12,494 nucleotides of DNA from Omnitrophica WOR_2 bacterium RIFCSPLOWO2_12_FULL_46_30 (GTDB taxonomy: Bacteria > Omnitrophota > Gorgyraeia > Gygaellales > UBA12090). Location of the stretch: positions 1 through 12,494 of the forward strand of contig MHHA01000004.1 of the NCBI GenBank assembly GCA_001805845.1. The letters are read 5' to 3'. The translations under genes and the position numbers were made by a program. The notes beneath the pieces are model-generated. The model was not told the DNA's origin. It did no database searches and saw only the letters and a program-made list of their open reading frames with translations. Below are positions 6,051 to 12,494 of the stretch, one piece after another (position 1 is the stretch's first letter; the number at the start of each line of letters is the position of its first letter).

Positions 6051-7886
6051 ATGTGCGGAATAATTGGTTATGTTGGTAATAGGCCTGCCCAGGATATCCT
6101 CTTAAGCGGCCTTAAGCGCTTAGAATACCGCGGCTATGATTCTAGCGGGATAAGCGTAATCCATTCCGAAAAAAACAAAATTTCTACCCGAAAATCACCG
6201 GGTAAAATCGCTGTTTTAGAAAGCAGCTTAAAGAAAAAACCCCTTTCAGGAATCATCGGTATCGCCCACAGTAGATGGGCTACCCACGGCGCGCCCACCC
6301 AGGCCAACGCCCATCCGCATCAGGACTGTAAAGGCGGAATCGCGATAGTGCACAACGGAATAATTGAAAATTACGCCTCCCTGAAATCCAGCCTGATCAA
6401 AGAAGGCCATCGCTTTAAGAGTCAGACCGATACTGAGGTTATCGTCCACCTGATAGAAAAATTTTATAAGAGAATACCCCTGGAAGAGGCAGTGCGAAAA
6501 ACCCTGAGATTACTTGACGGCTCTTTCGCCCTGGGGGTAATTTCCAGCAGAGAACCGGATAAGCTTATCGGCGCGCGCTTAGGCAGCCCTTTGATTGTGG
6601 GAGTAGGCAAGGGAGAAAACTTTTTGGCCTCGGATGTCCCGGCAGTTTTAGATTCTACCAAAGAGGTCGTCTTTTTAGAGGAAAATGAATTAGCGGTTTT
6701 AACCAAAGACAGCTTAAAAATTACCGATTTAAACGGCAGGCCCATCAGTAGAAACTCTGTGCGCATAACCTGGGACATTGCCCATGCCGAGATGCAGGGC
6801 TATAAGCATTTTATGCTTAAGGAGATTAATGAACAGCCCGGGATTATTGAAAATATTCTTAAAATGCGTATCGGCCCTGAGGCCCAGGTTATATTGGAGG
6901 AGCTCGAGATTCCGCAGGCGGTCTTTAAGAAAATTAAAAATATCTCCGTGGTTGCCTGCGGAACTGCTTATCATGCCGGCTTAGTCGGTAAATATATTTT
7001 AGAAGAAATTTGTAAAGTCCCGGTCAACGTAGATGTCTCCAGCGAGTTTAGATACCGCGGCCTTTTGATTGGCCAGGACACCTTAGTGATTGCGGTAAGC
7101 CAGTCAGGTGAGACCGCAGATACCTTAGCCGGGGTTAAGGAAGCCAGGAAGCGCGGGGCGCCAGTGCTTTCTATCTGCAATGTGCTTGGCTCAAGCCTGA
7201 CCCGGGAGTCCGACGGGGTTATCTATACCTATGCCGGCCCGGAAATCGGGGTGGCCTCCACCAAGGCCTATACTGCCCAGTTAGCGGCTTTTTATCTTTT
7301 GGCTTTTTATCTGGCTGAATTGAAAGGGGTTTTGTCCCGGGAAAAAATTGCTTCATTGCTGTGCGAGTTGAAAAAAATCCCCAAAGCGCAGGAAGAGATT
7401 TTAAAAAATCAAGCGGCAATTGCCACCCTGGCTAAGCGCCATTCCCATCTCGGCTCGTTTCTCTATCTGGGCAGGCATATCAATTATCCTTCGGCCCTGG
7501 AAGGAGCGTTGAAATTAAAAGAGATTTCCTATATCCCGGCCGAAGGCTATGCCGCCGGTGAAATGAAACACGGCCCGATTGCTTTAATTGACGAATACCG
7601 GGCAGTCGTCTGCATCAACCCCTATTCCCATGTCTACGAGAAAATGGTTTCAAACATTCAGGAGATCCGGGCCAGGCGCGGTAAAATCATCGCCATTGCC
7701 AGCTTTGGCGATGAGAAGCTTAAAGAGCAGATCAAAGAGGTAATTTATATCCCCGGGTGCCCGGAGATTTTTTCTCCGCTTTTGACCGTCCTGCCCTTAC
7801 AGCTTATTGCCTATCACATCGCGGTAAAAAGAGGCTGCGATGTGGACCAGCCGCGCAACTTAGCCAAGAGCGTAACCGTAGAATGA
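6051..7886 (+). CDS. glmS: Glutamine--fructose-6-phosphate aminotransferase (isomerizing)
   Basis: Makes glucosamine-6-phosphate from fructose-6-phosphate and glutamine, the entry to UDP-GlcNAc for peptidoglycan and lipopolysaccharide. At 611 residues it is full length. The class II glutaminase domain has the nucleophile Cys2 exposed after Met removal (MCGIIGYVG), RGYDSSG (28-34), HSRWATHG (73-80), HNG at 101-103 and Asp127 in SQTDTEV. Two SIS sugar-phosphate domains follow, with ACGTAYHAG (302-310), QSGETADT (351-358), STKAYTAQ (403-410), then ALEGALKLKEISYIPAEGYAAGEMKHGP, and the typical C-terminus NLAKSVTVE. The ATG is fixed by Cys2, yet no clear Shine-Dalgarno precedes it. It stands alone between the repeat spacer and the hairpin region. 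Confidence 0.98.
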   Translation: MCGIIGYVGNRPAQDILLSGLKRLEYRGYDSSGISVIHSEKNKISTRKSPGKIAVLESSLKKKPLSGIIGIAHSRWATHGAPTQANAHPHQDCKGGIAIVHNGIIENYASLKSSLIKEGHRFKSQTDTEVIVHLIEKFYKRIPLEEAVRKTLRLLDGSFALGVISSREPDKLIGARLGSPLIVGVGKGENFLASDVPAVLDSTKEVVFLEENELAVLTKDSLKITDLNGRPISRNSVRITWDIAHAEMQGYKHFMLKEINEQPGIIENILKMRIGPEAQVILEELEIPQAVFKKIKNISVVACGTAYHAGLVGKYILEEICKVPVNVDVSSEFRYRGLLIGQDTLVIAVSQSGETADTLAGVKEARKRGAPVLSICNVLGSSLTRESDGVIYTYAGPEIGVASTKAYTAQLAAFYLLAFYLAELKGVLSREKIASLLCELKKIPKAQEEILKNQAAIATLAKRHSHLGSFLYLGRHINYPSALEGALKLKEISYIPAEGYAAGEMKHGPIALIDEYRAVVCINPYSHVYEKMVSNIQEIRARRGKIIAIASFGDEKLKEQIKEVIYIPGCPEIFSPLLTVLPLQLIAYHIAVKRGCDVDQPRNLAKSVTVE

Positions 7887-7890
7887 AGCT

Positions 7891-7910
7891 CCATAGGCTA
7901 AAGCCCATGG
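7891..7910 (+). other. Small hairpin just after glmS
   Basis: CCAT and GGC (7891-7894, 7896-7898) pair with GCC and ATGG (7903-7905, 7907-7910), with one A/C mismatch and a TAAA loop. It starts five bases after the glmS stop and is followed by TTTCT, too short a T-run for a strong terminator. It may protect the glmS mRNA 3' end or assist termination with the larger structure that follows. Confidence 0.4.
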
Positions 7911-7920
7911 TTTCTGAAGC

Positions 7921-7993
7921 GGAATACTTGAGTGGCCAGGCTCCATCCGCGCCATGAATGGCGCGGTTTTGCGGCCACGAAAGTATGAAATCC
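7921..7993 (+). terminator. Compound long hairpin after glmS, terminator-like or structured RNA
   Basis: Nested perfect stems: ATACTT (7924-7929) with AAGTAT (7981-7986); GTGGCC (7932-7937) with GGCCAC (7973-7978); and the 9-bp CCGCGCCAT (7947-7955) with ATGGCGCGG (7958-7966). The two outer stems are joined by GA opposite GA, which can form tandem sheared G-A pairs. An asymmetric internal loop (9 against 6 bases) lies under the apical stem, and the apex reads as a TGAA tetraloop. TTTT follows the apical stem but is buried inside the larger fold. The apical part alone could end glmS transcription. The full structure is more elaborate than a terminator needs. Confidence 0.6.
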
Positions 7994-8011
7994 TGCTCCT
8001 AATAATTTCCC

Positions 8012-8039
8012 TTGACCAAAGAAGAATAAATGGTATACT
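8012..8039 (+). promoter_or_regulatory. Promoter of the pyr operon
   Basis: A -35 TTGACC at 8012-8017, a 16-base spacer, and a -10 TATACT at 8034-8039 preceded by TGG, which gives an extended -10 (TGnTATACT). Five of six bases match the sigma-70-type consensus at each box. The predicted transcript starts near 8045-8047, just ahead of the PyrR-binding hairpin, which fits a pyr leader. Confidence 0.85.
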
Positions 8040-8047
8040 TAAACTAA

Positions 8048-8080
8048 CCTTTAAATCCGGCCCTTGAGAGGCTGGAAAGG
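8048..8080 (+). promoter_or_regulatory. PyrR-binding RNA hairpin of the pyr leader
   Basis: The lower stem pairs CCTTT (8048-8052) with AAAGG (8076-8080). A purine-rich bulge AAAT (8053-8056) follows. The upper stem pairs CCGGCC (8057-8062) with GGCTGG (8070-8075) around loop CTTGAGA. The GAGAGGCT segment (8066-8073) matches the 3' half of the known PyrR recognition consensus (GNGAGGYU), with one extra loop base compared with Bacillus sites. UMP-bound PyrR should stabilise this stem. The 3' strand of the lower stem is part of the AAGGA Shine-Dalgarno (8077-8081) of the leader ORF, so binding would hide that site. Confidence 0.85.
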
Positions 8081-8088
8081 AATTAAAA

Positions 8089-8133
8089 ATGGATTCCAAA
8101 TTCTTTATCAGACATACAACCCCTGACGTTTAA
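8089..8133 (+). CDS. pyr leader peptide (14 codons)
   Basis: ATG at 8089 lies seven bases after the AAGGA Shine-Dalgarno (8077-8081) and opens a frame MDSKFFIRHTTPDV followed by TAA at 8131-8133. The stop codon sits in the loop of the attenuator hairpin, so a ribosome finishing this ORF would cover the 5' arm (8120-8128) and stop the terminator from forming. The peptide itself probably has no function; its translation would be the signal. The good Shine-Dalgarno and the placement of the stop support a real ORF, but such a short frame could occur by chance. Confidence 0.62.
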   Translation: MDSKFFIRHTTPDV

Positions 8134-8158
8134 AAAAGGCGTCAGGGGTTTTTGTTTT
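8118..8158 (+). terminator. Attenuator (intrinsic terminator) before pyrR
   Basis: A perfect 9-bp stem, CCCCTGACG (8120-8128) with CGTCAGGGG (8140-8148), extendable by AA/TT at its base, with loop TTTAAAAAAGG, followed by TTTTTGTTTT (8149-8158). It lies directly against the pyrR ATG. The AGGGG of its 3' arm (8144-8148) is also the only candidate Shine-Dalgarno for pyrR, ten bases ahead of the start, so the hairpin would block both transcription and pyrR translation. Confidence 0.93.
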
Positions 8159-8695
8159 ATGCAAGAAAAAGCCAAGCTCTTGGATGTTGAAACTATCGCC
8201 CGCAGTTTGATGCGTATTGCCCATGAAATATTAGAGCATAACCGCGGCAGCCAGAATTTGGCAATTGTAGGCATTCGCAGCCGCGGAGCGCACCTTGCCC
8301 GGCGCTTAGCTGAATGCATCAAGAAAATAGATAATAAGGAAATCCCGGTAGGCATCTTAGATATAACCCTGTACCGTGACGATTTAACTTTACTTGCGGC
8401 TCAACCGGTAGTGCATAAAACCGAGATTAACTTTGATATCCAGGATAAAAATATCATTTTAGTTGATGATGTGCTCTACACCGGTAGAACCATTCGCTGC
8501 GCCTTATCCGAACTGATTGACTTTGGCCGCCCCAAAAGCATACAACTGGCGGTTTTAGTTGACCGCGGCCACCGGGAGCTGCCTATCCGCGCAGACTACG
8601 TGGGTAAAAATATTCCCACCTCCCAGGACGAAATGGTGGAGGTGCATTTAGCTGAAGTTGACGGTAAAGATGAAGTGGTGATTGTGGAGAGATGA
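8159..8695 (+). CDS. pyrR: Pyrimidine operon regulator PyrR, bifunctional with uracil phosphoribosyltransferase
   Basis: RNA-binding regulator that binds pyr leader RNA when charged with UMP or UTP. Family members usually also make UMP from uracil and PRPP. It has 178 residues, the usual size, in a type I phosphoribosyltransferase fold. The PRPP-binding loop is at 100-112 (ILVDDVLYTGRTI). Basic segments typical of PyrR are present: GIRSRGAHLARRL (38-50) and VDRGHRELPIRADYVGKNIPTS (134-155). Its own leader holds a matching binding hairpin, so it is expected to repress its own operon. The ATG abuts the terminator T-run. pyrB follows after ten bases. Confidence 0.97.
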   Translation: MQEKAKLLDVETIARSLMRIAHEILEHNRGSQNLAIVGIRSRGAHLARRLAECIKKIDNKEIPVGILDITLYRDDLTLLAAQPVVHKTEINFDIQDKNIILVDDVLYTGRTIRCALSELIDFGRPKSIQLAVLVDRGHRELPIRADYVGKNIPTSQDEMVEVHLAEVDGKDEVVIVER

Positions 8696-8705
8696 TATTG
8701 ATAAT

Positions 8706-9638
8706 ATGTTGTGGACGAAAAAGGACTTATTAGGGTTAGAATATTTAAGCAAAGAAGAAATAGAGCTTATTTTAGAGACCGCCGAGTCCTTTAAAGAGGT
8801 TACCACCAGAGAAATAAAAAAGGTTCCGGCCCTGCGCGGTAAAACCGTGGTGAATTTATTTTATGAGCCCTCAACCAGGACCAGGGTTTCGTTTGAGGTG
8901 GCGGCAAAGAGATTATCCGCGGATGTGATTAATATTGCGGTGGAAACTTCCAGTGTACGCAAGGGCGAGACCCTGATTGATACCGGAAAAAACATCCAGG
9001 CCTTAAAAGCGGATATTCTGGTGGTCAGGCATAATTGTTCCGGCGCGCCGGCTTTGCTTGCGCGCAGCCTCGCCATCAACGTAGTTAACGCCGGGGACGG
9101 CTGGCATGAACATCCTACCCAGGCGCTCTTAGATATCTTTACCTTAAAAGAAAAATTGGGCAGGATTGAAGGTTTGCGCGTGGTAATAGTGGGAGATATT
9201 GCCCACTCGCGGGTTTGTCGTTCAAATATCTGGGGCCTGAGCAAGTTAGGCGCAAAAGTTACCGTTTGCGCCCCGGAAATGCTTATTCCGCCGGGGATAG
9301 GCGAGATGGGCGCGGCAGTTACCTGCGATATAGATGAGGCATTAAAGGACGCAGATGCAGTCAATGTCTTACGCATGCAGTTTGAGCGCGATGAGCCAAC
9401 CGCCTTTCCGGAGCAGTTAGAGTATTTTAAAAATTATGGCATTACCGAGGAAAGATTAAAAAGGGTAAAAAGGAATATTATTGTCATGCATCCCGGGCCG
9501 ATTAACCGGGGTGTTGAGATTGCTAGCGTTGTTGCTGACGGGCAGAATTCAGTAATTTTAGAACAGGTAACCAACGGTATTGCAGTGAGAATGGCAGTGC
9601 TCTTTCTGGTGGCGCAGGCCAATGAGGCAAAGGGATGA
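8706..9638 (+). CDS. pyrB: Aspartate carbamoyltransferase catalytic subunit
   Basis: Joins carbamoyl phosphate and aspartate to N-carbamoyl-aspartate, the second step of UMP synthesis. Counted from the ATG at 8706 it has 310 residues, the normal size. Motifs are the carbamoyl-phosphate site EPSTRTR (54-60), KGET (86-89), GDGWHEHPTQ (130-139), GDIAHSRV (163-170) and the C-terminal MHPGPINRG that separates it from ornithine transcarbamylases. The frame is open back to TTG at 8682, inside pyrR, but the ATG gives the family start and has GGAGAG 14 bases upstream, rather far. No pyrI regulatory subunit is seen next to it, so control probably rests on PyrR. It overlaps pyrC by four bases (ATGA). 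Confidence 0.97.
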   Translation: MLWTKKDLLGLEYLSKEEIELILETAESFKEVTTREIKKVPALRGKTVVNLFYEPSTRTRVSFEVAAKRLSADVINIAVETSSVRKGETLIDTGKNIQALKADILVVRHNCSGAPALLARSLAINVVNAGDGWHEHPTQALLDIFTLKEKLGRIEGLRVVIVGDIAHSRVCRSNIWGLSKLGAKVTVCAPEMLIPPGIGEMGAAVTCDIDEALKDADAVNVLRMQFERDEPTAFPEQLEYFKNYGITEERLKRVKRNIIVMHPGPINRGVEIASVVADGQNSVILEQVTNGIAVRMAVLFLVAQANEAKG

Positions 9639-10909
9639 AGCTTTTAATTAAAGGCGGACGGGTGATTGACCCGGCAAATAATATTGATGAAGTTTTGGAT
9701 ATTTTGGCGGAGGATGGCAACATAACCCGGCTCGCCAAAGACATAGATGTCCCTGGTGAGCAGACGATTGAGGCTGCCGGCAAAATAGTAATGCCTGCGC
9801 TCGTAGATATGCATGTGCATTTAAGAGAGCCGGGCAGAGAGGATAAGGAGACCATTAAGAGCGGCACGCTGGCTGCGCTTAAAGGAGGAGTGGCAAGCGT
9901 CCTGGTTATGCCAAATACCGAACCGGCGATGGATTCTGCGGAAAATATCCGCATGCTTACAGGGTTGATTAAGAACTCAAGCTATGCGAATGTGTATATC
10001 TGCGGCGCTATTACCAAAGGCAGGTATGGGAAAGAGTTAACCGGCATCGCAAAATTAAAAAATGAAGGGGTGGTTGCCATAAGCGATGACGGCGCAGCGG
10101 TTGATAATGAGGAACTCCTTTTAAAAGCGCTGCTTGAAGCCAAAGAACACAGACTCCCGGCAATCTGTCATTGCGAGGATAGAAAACTTTCAAACAAGGG
10201 CGTAATGAATTCAGGCCTTATCTCCACCCGTTTAGGCCTGCGGGGGATTTCCAGAGAGTCCGAATATAAAAGAGTAGAAAGGGATGTTTCGCTGGCAGAG
10301 AGAATCAGCTCGCCAATACACATTACCCACCTAAGCTGTAAAGAGTCGGTTGAGATAATTGCCCGGGCAAAGAAAAAAGCCGTAAAAGTCACCTGCGACA
10401 GCGCCCCACATTATTTCTCCTTGAGCGAAGAAGCGCTGCTTGATTACGATACCAATATGAAGATGAATCCGCCCTTAAGGACCAAAGAAGACGTTACCGC
10501 TATAAAGCAAGCCCTTAAAGACGGCACCATAGACGCTATTGCCTCAGACCATGCGCCCCAAACCATTAATGAAAAAGAGATTGAATTTGAGCGGGCAGAA
10601 TTCGGAGTAATCGGCTTAGAAACACTTCTATCAGTAAGCATTACGGAGTTGGTGGAAACTGGCATATTGAGTTTTTCTGAATTGATTAAGAGAGCGGCTT
10701 TAAATCCGGCAAAAATACTCAAGATAAATAAGGGCACCTTATCTATAGGCGCCGATGCGGACATTGCTATTATTGACCCGTATAAGCAGTGGACGGTGCG
10801 CAAGGAAGAAATAGTTTCCAGGTCTAAAAATTCAAGCTTTTTAGGCCGGCAATTAAAAGGCGTAGTTGAATACACTATTGTTAACGGTAAAATCGCCTAT
10901 CCCTTTTAG
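9635..10909 (+). CDS. pyrC: Dihydroorotase, class I
   Basis: Cyclises carbamoyl-aspartate to dihydroorotate, the third step of UMP synthesis. The 424 residues form an amidohydrolase barrel with metal ligands His60 and His62 (DMHVHLREPG), Asp151/Asp152 (ISDDG), His179 (ICHCED), His232 (THLSC) and the catalytic Asp305 (ASDHAP). Like class I enzymes of the Aquifex and Bacillus type, it has Asp where others carry the carboxylated Lys. MPNTEP (92-97) is the usual class I loop. The ATG overlaps the pyrB stop, which points to translational coupling. The presence of all ligands argues against an inactive PyrC-like partner of PyrB. Confidence 0.96.
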   Translation: MKLLIKGGRVIDPANNIDEVLDILAEDGNITRLAKDIDVPGEQTIEAAGKIVMPALVDMHVHLREPGREDKETIKSGTLAALKGGVASVLVMPNTEPAMDSAENIRMLTGLIKNSSYANVYICGAITKGRYGKELTGIAKLKNEGVVAISDDGAAVDNEELLLKALLEAKEHRLPAICHCEDRKLSNKGVMNSGLISTRLGLRGISRESEYKRVERDVSLAERISSPIHITHLSCKESVEIIARAKKKAVKVTCDSAPHYFSLSEEALLDYDTNMKMNPPLRTKEDVTAIKQALKDGTIDAIASDHAPQTINEKEIEFERAEFGVIGLETLLSVSITELVETGILSFSELIKRAALNPAKILKINKGTLSIGADADIAIIDPYKQWTVRKEEIVSRSKNSSFLGRQLKGVVEYTIVNGKIAYPF

Positions 10910-10912
10910 GGA

Positions 10913-11365
10913 ATGAAGTTTATCTTAACCAAGGAATTGGGGCGCTTAGCCAGGTGGCTGAGGATTCTGGGTTTTGACAGCGAATATTTTACGCAGGACA
11001 AAGAATCAACGCTTATCATAAAGGCATTACAGGAAGAGAGAATTATTTTAACCCGCAACGTCCGCCTGGGCCGCCACCCCGGGATAAGAAAACTGCATAT
11101 AAGCTCTAATTATCTTTCTGAACAATTGCGCCAGGCGCTTAGAGAATTGCCGCTTAAACCCAATGAGGCCCTGATGTTTACCCGCTGTATAATTTGCAAT
11201 GAGCCGTTAGCGAATATTGAAAAAGAGAAAGTAAAGACCCAGGTTCCCGAGTATGTGTTTAAGACCCAGAGTGATTTTGTGCGCTGCCCGGTATGTAAGC
11301 GCATCTACTGGCAGGGCAGCCACTGGGGTAAGGTTGCCAAGACATTAGAAGAAATAACACGATAG
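10913..11365 (+). CDS. Mut7-C family (PIN-like) protein with zinc ribbon
   Basis: A 150-residue protein of the Mut7-C family (formerly DUF82), predicted RNases with a PIN-like N-terminal domain and a C-terminal zinc ribbon. The N-terminal signature LGRLARWLRILGFDSEYF (9-26) and IILTRN (44-49) are clear. The ribbon has Cys92, Cys95, Cys125 and Cys128, followed by the usual IYWQGSHWGKV. Two acidic residues expected in the family are changed: the Asp after the first strand is Thr6 (FILTKELG, typically FLVDRMLG-like), and TRD is TRN (Asn49). The nuclease may therefore be weak, altered or used for binding only. TAGGG, overlapping the pyrC stop, serves as Shine-Dalgarno. It lies three bases after pyrC in the same operon. 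Confidence 0.88.
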   Translation: MKFILTKELGRLARWLRILGFDSEYFTQDKESTLIIKALQEERIILTRNVRLGRHPGIRKLHISSNYLSEQLRQALRELPLKPNEALMFTRCIICNEPLANIEKEKVKTQVPEYVFKTQSDFVRCPVCKRIYWQGSHWGKVAKTLEEITR

Positions 11366-11374
11366 AGAGGGAAG

Positions 11375-12494
11375 ATGGAATTTGTCGCCGATTTTCACAT
11401 TCACTCTAAATATTCCCGCGCCACATCTAAGGATATGGATGTGGAACACTTAAGCCAATGGGCAAAGCTTAAAGGCATCCAGCTCATCGGCACGGGAGAT
11501 TTTACCCACCATTTGTGGCTGGAGGAGCTAAGGAGCAAATTAGAGGATAAGGGAAACGGCTTGTATGGGTATAAAGGCGTCAATTTTATCTTATCCAGCG
11601 AGATAAGCAGTATCTATTCTAAAAATAATAGAGGCTACCGCATCCACAATATCATTTTTGCCCCTTCTTTTAAGACCGTGGATAAGATTAATGAGACCTT
11701 ATCCCGCTGCGGGAATTTGGCCTCAGACGGCCGTCCGATTTTAGGCCTGGATGCCGCGGAATTAGCCCGGATTATTTTTGATATTGATGAGAATTGTATC
11801 CTTGCGCCCGGACATATTTGGACTCCCTGGTTTAGCCTCTTTGGCTCAATGTCTGGCTTTGATAGGATTGAGGATTGCTTTGAAGAGCAGACGAAAAATA
11901 TTTATTGCCTTGAGACCGGGCTTTCCAGCGACCCGGCAATGAACTGGCGCTTGAGCGCTTTAGACAGATTCAGCCTGATTTCTAACTCTGACTCCCACTC
12001 ACCGTCTAAGATCGGCCGGGAGGCAAATGTCTTTGACTGCGAATTAAGCTATAAGGAAATTGCAGATACCTTAAAAAAGAAAGACAGAAAAAGATTTTTA
12101 TACACCATAGAGTTTTATCCCGAAGAAGGAAAATACCATTATGACGGCCATCGGCTCTGCCAGGTTCGGCTTTCACCCGAGGAAAGCAAGGCGCATAAAG
12201 GCATCTGCCCAAAATGCGGCAAACATTTGACGATCGGGGTAATGAATAGGGTAGAGCAGCTTGCGGACAGGCCCGAGGGCTTTAAGCCGGAGAGCGCCAT
12301 ACCTTTTAAAAACCTGATTCCCTTAGATGAAATCATTGCCGAGGCAAAGGCAATGGGTAAAAGTTCACAGGCAGTAGAACAGGAATATCGCGGCATTATT
12401 GCCAAATTCGGCACAGAGTTTGAGGTTTTAGGAAAGGCGCCAAGGGAGGATTTGTTTAAAGGAATGGATGCGCGTATAGCCGATGCCATTATGC
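11375..12494 (+). CDS. Endonuclease Q-like PHP-domain protein (3' end outside window)
   Basis: Member of the TIGR00375/endonuclease Q family, which nicks DNA 5' of deaminated bases (uracil, hypoxanthine) and abasic sites. The frame runs open to the window end, with 373 codons visible and probably only a few dozen missing. PHP metal ligands are visible: His8 and His10 (DFHIHSKYSR), Asp42 (GTGDFTH), Glu76 (SSEIS), His147 (PGHIWTPWF), Asp206 and His208 (NSDSHSP). The family zinc-binding part follows with YHYDGHRLC (254-262), LSPEE and CPKCGKHLTIGV (278-289), then RVEQLADRP. The start at 11375 has a good Shine-Dalgarno (AGAGGG) and lies nine bases after the Mut7-C stop, so it is very likely cotranscribed with pyrRBC. 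Confidence 0.9.
   Translation, partial: MEFVADFHIHSKYSRATSKDMDVEHLSQWAKLKGIQLIGTGDFTHHLWLEELRSKLEDKGNGLYGYKGVNFILSSEISSIYSKNNRGYRIHNIIFAPSFKTVDKINETLSRCGNLASDGRPILGLDAAELARIIFDIDENCILAPGHIWTPWFSLFGSMSGFDRIEDCFEEQTKNIYCLETGLSSDPAMNWRLSALDRFSLISNSDSHSPSKIGREANVFDCELSYKEIADTLKKKDRKRFLYTIEFYPEEGKYHYDGHRLCQVRLSPEESKAHKGICPKCGKHLTIGVMNRVEQLADRPEGFKPESAIPFKNLIPLDEIIAEAKAMGKSSQAVEQEYRGIIAKFGTEFEVLGKAPREDLFKGMDARIADAIM

Noticed and set aside
6778..6984. Small + strand frame inside glmS
   Set aside because: Wholly contained in glmS in another frame, no family features, no Shine-Dalgarno.
7757..7957. Overlapping + strand frame across the glmS end
   Set aside because: It lies in another frame over conserved glmS codons, has no recognisable product and continues into the hairpin region.
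8682..8705. Earlier TTG start of pyrB overlapping pyrR
   Set aside because: It would add eight residues not seen in the family. The ATG at 8706 gives a 310-residue protein starting at the usual place.

Overview
The window looks like chromosomal housekeeping DNA from an uncultivated bacterium of moderate GC. The gyrA/gyrB type, the repeat-filled spacers and the run pyrR-pyrB-pyrC, Mut7-C protein, endonuclease Q recall Candidatus Omnitrophota (OP3). That placement comes from memory of protein families and repeat style, not from a search, and is only moderately secure. All genes found are on the + strand.

Region 1 (1-5392) holds DNA gyrase. The window opens inside gyrB, which carries an in-frame 534-residue intein exactly after the catalytic DxD of the TOPRIM site. 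The intein has LAGLIDADG endonuclease motifs and an extra XRE-like helix-turn-helix. A spacer built from GTGTAAN heptamers and a long imperfect inverted repeat separates gyrB from gyrA. GyrA is complete, with Val at the quinolone-determining position 83.

Region 2 (5393-6050) is a small rearranged tRNA locus. A broken tRNA-Glu copy, with a GC-rich palindrome in place of its anticodon arm, stops in the T-loop. Three bases later a GIY-YIG nuclease ORF begins, and that ORF takes its stop codon from inside a second, intact tRNA-Glu(TTC). An AT-rich nested inverted-repeat spacer follows.

Region 3 (6051-8011) is glmS followed by a strong compound hairpin. Region 4 (8012-12494) is a pyrimidine operon under a consensus-like promoter. 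Its leader combines a PyrR-binding hairpin, a 14-codon leader ORF whose Shine-Dalgarno lies in that hairpin, and an intrinsic terminator whose loop holds the leader stop codon. Then come pyrR, pyrB, pyrC, a Mut7-C family protein and endonuclease Q (cut by the window end), all tightly spaced.

Functionally, gyrase controls supercoiling, glmS opens amino-sugar synthesis, and PyrR senses uridine nucleotides to control the second and third steps of UMP synthesis. The last two genes appear to ride on the same transcript. The main points for a second look are the intein with its HTH, the tRNA/GIY-YIG/tRNA arrangement and the translation-coupled pyr leader.
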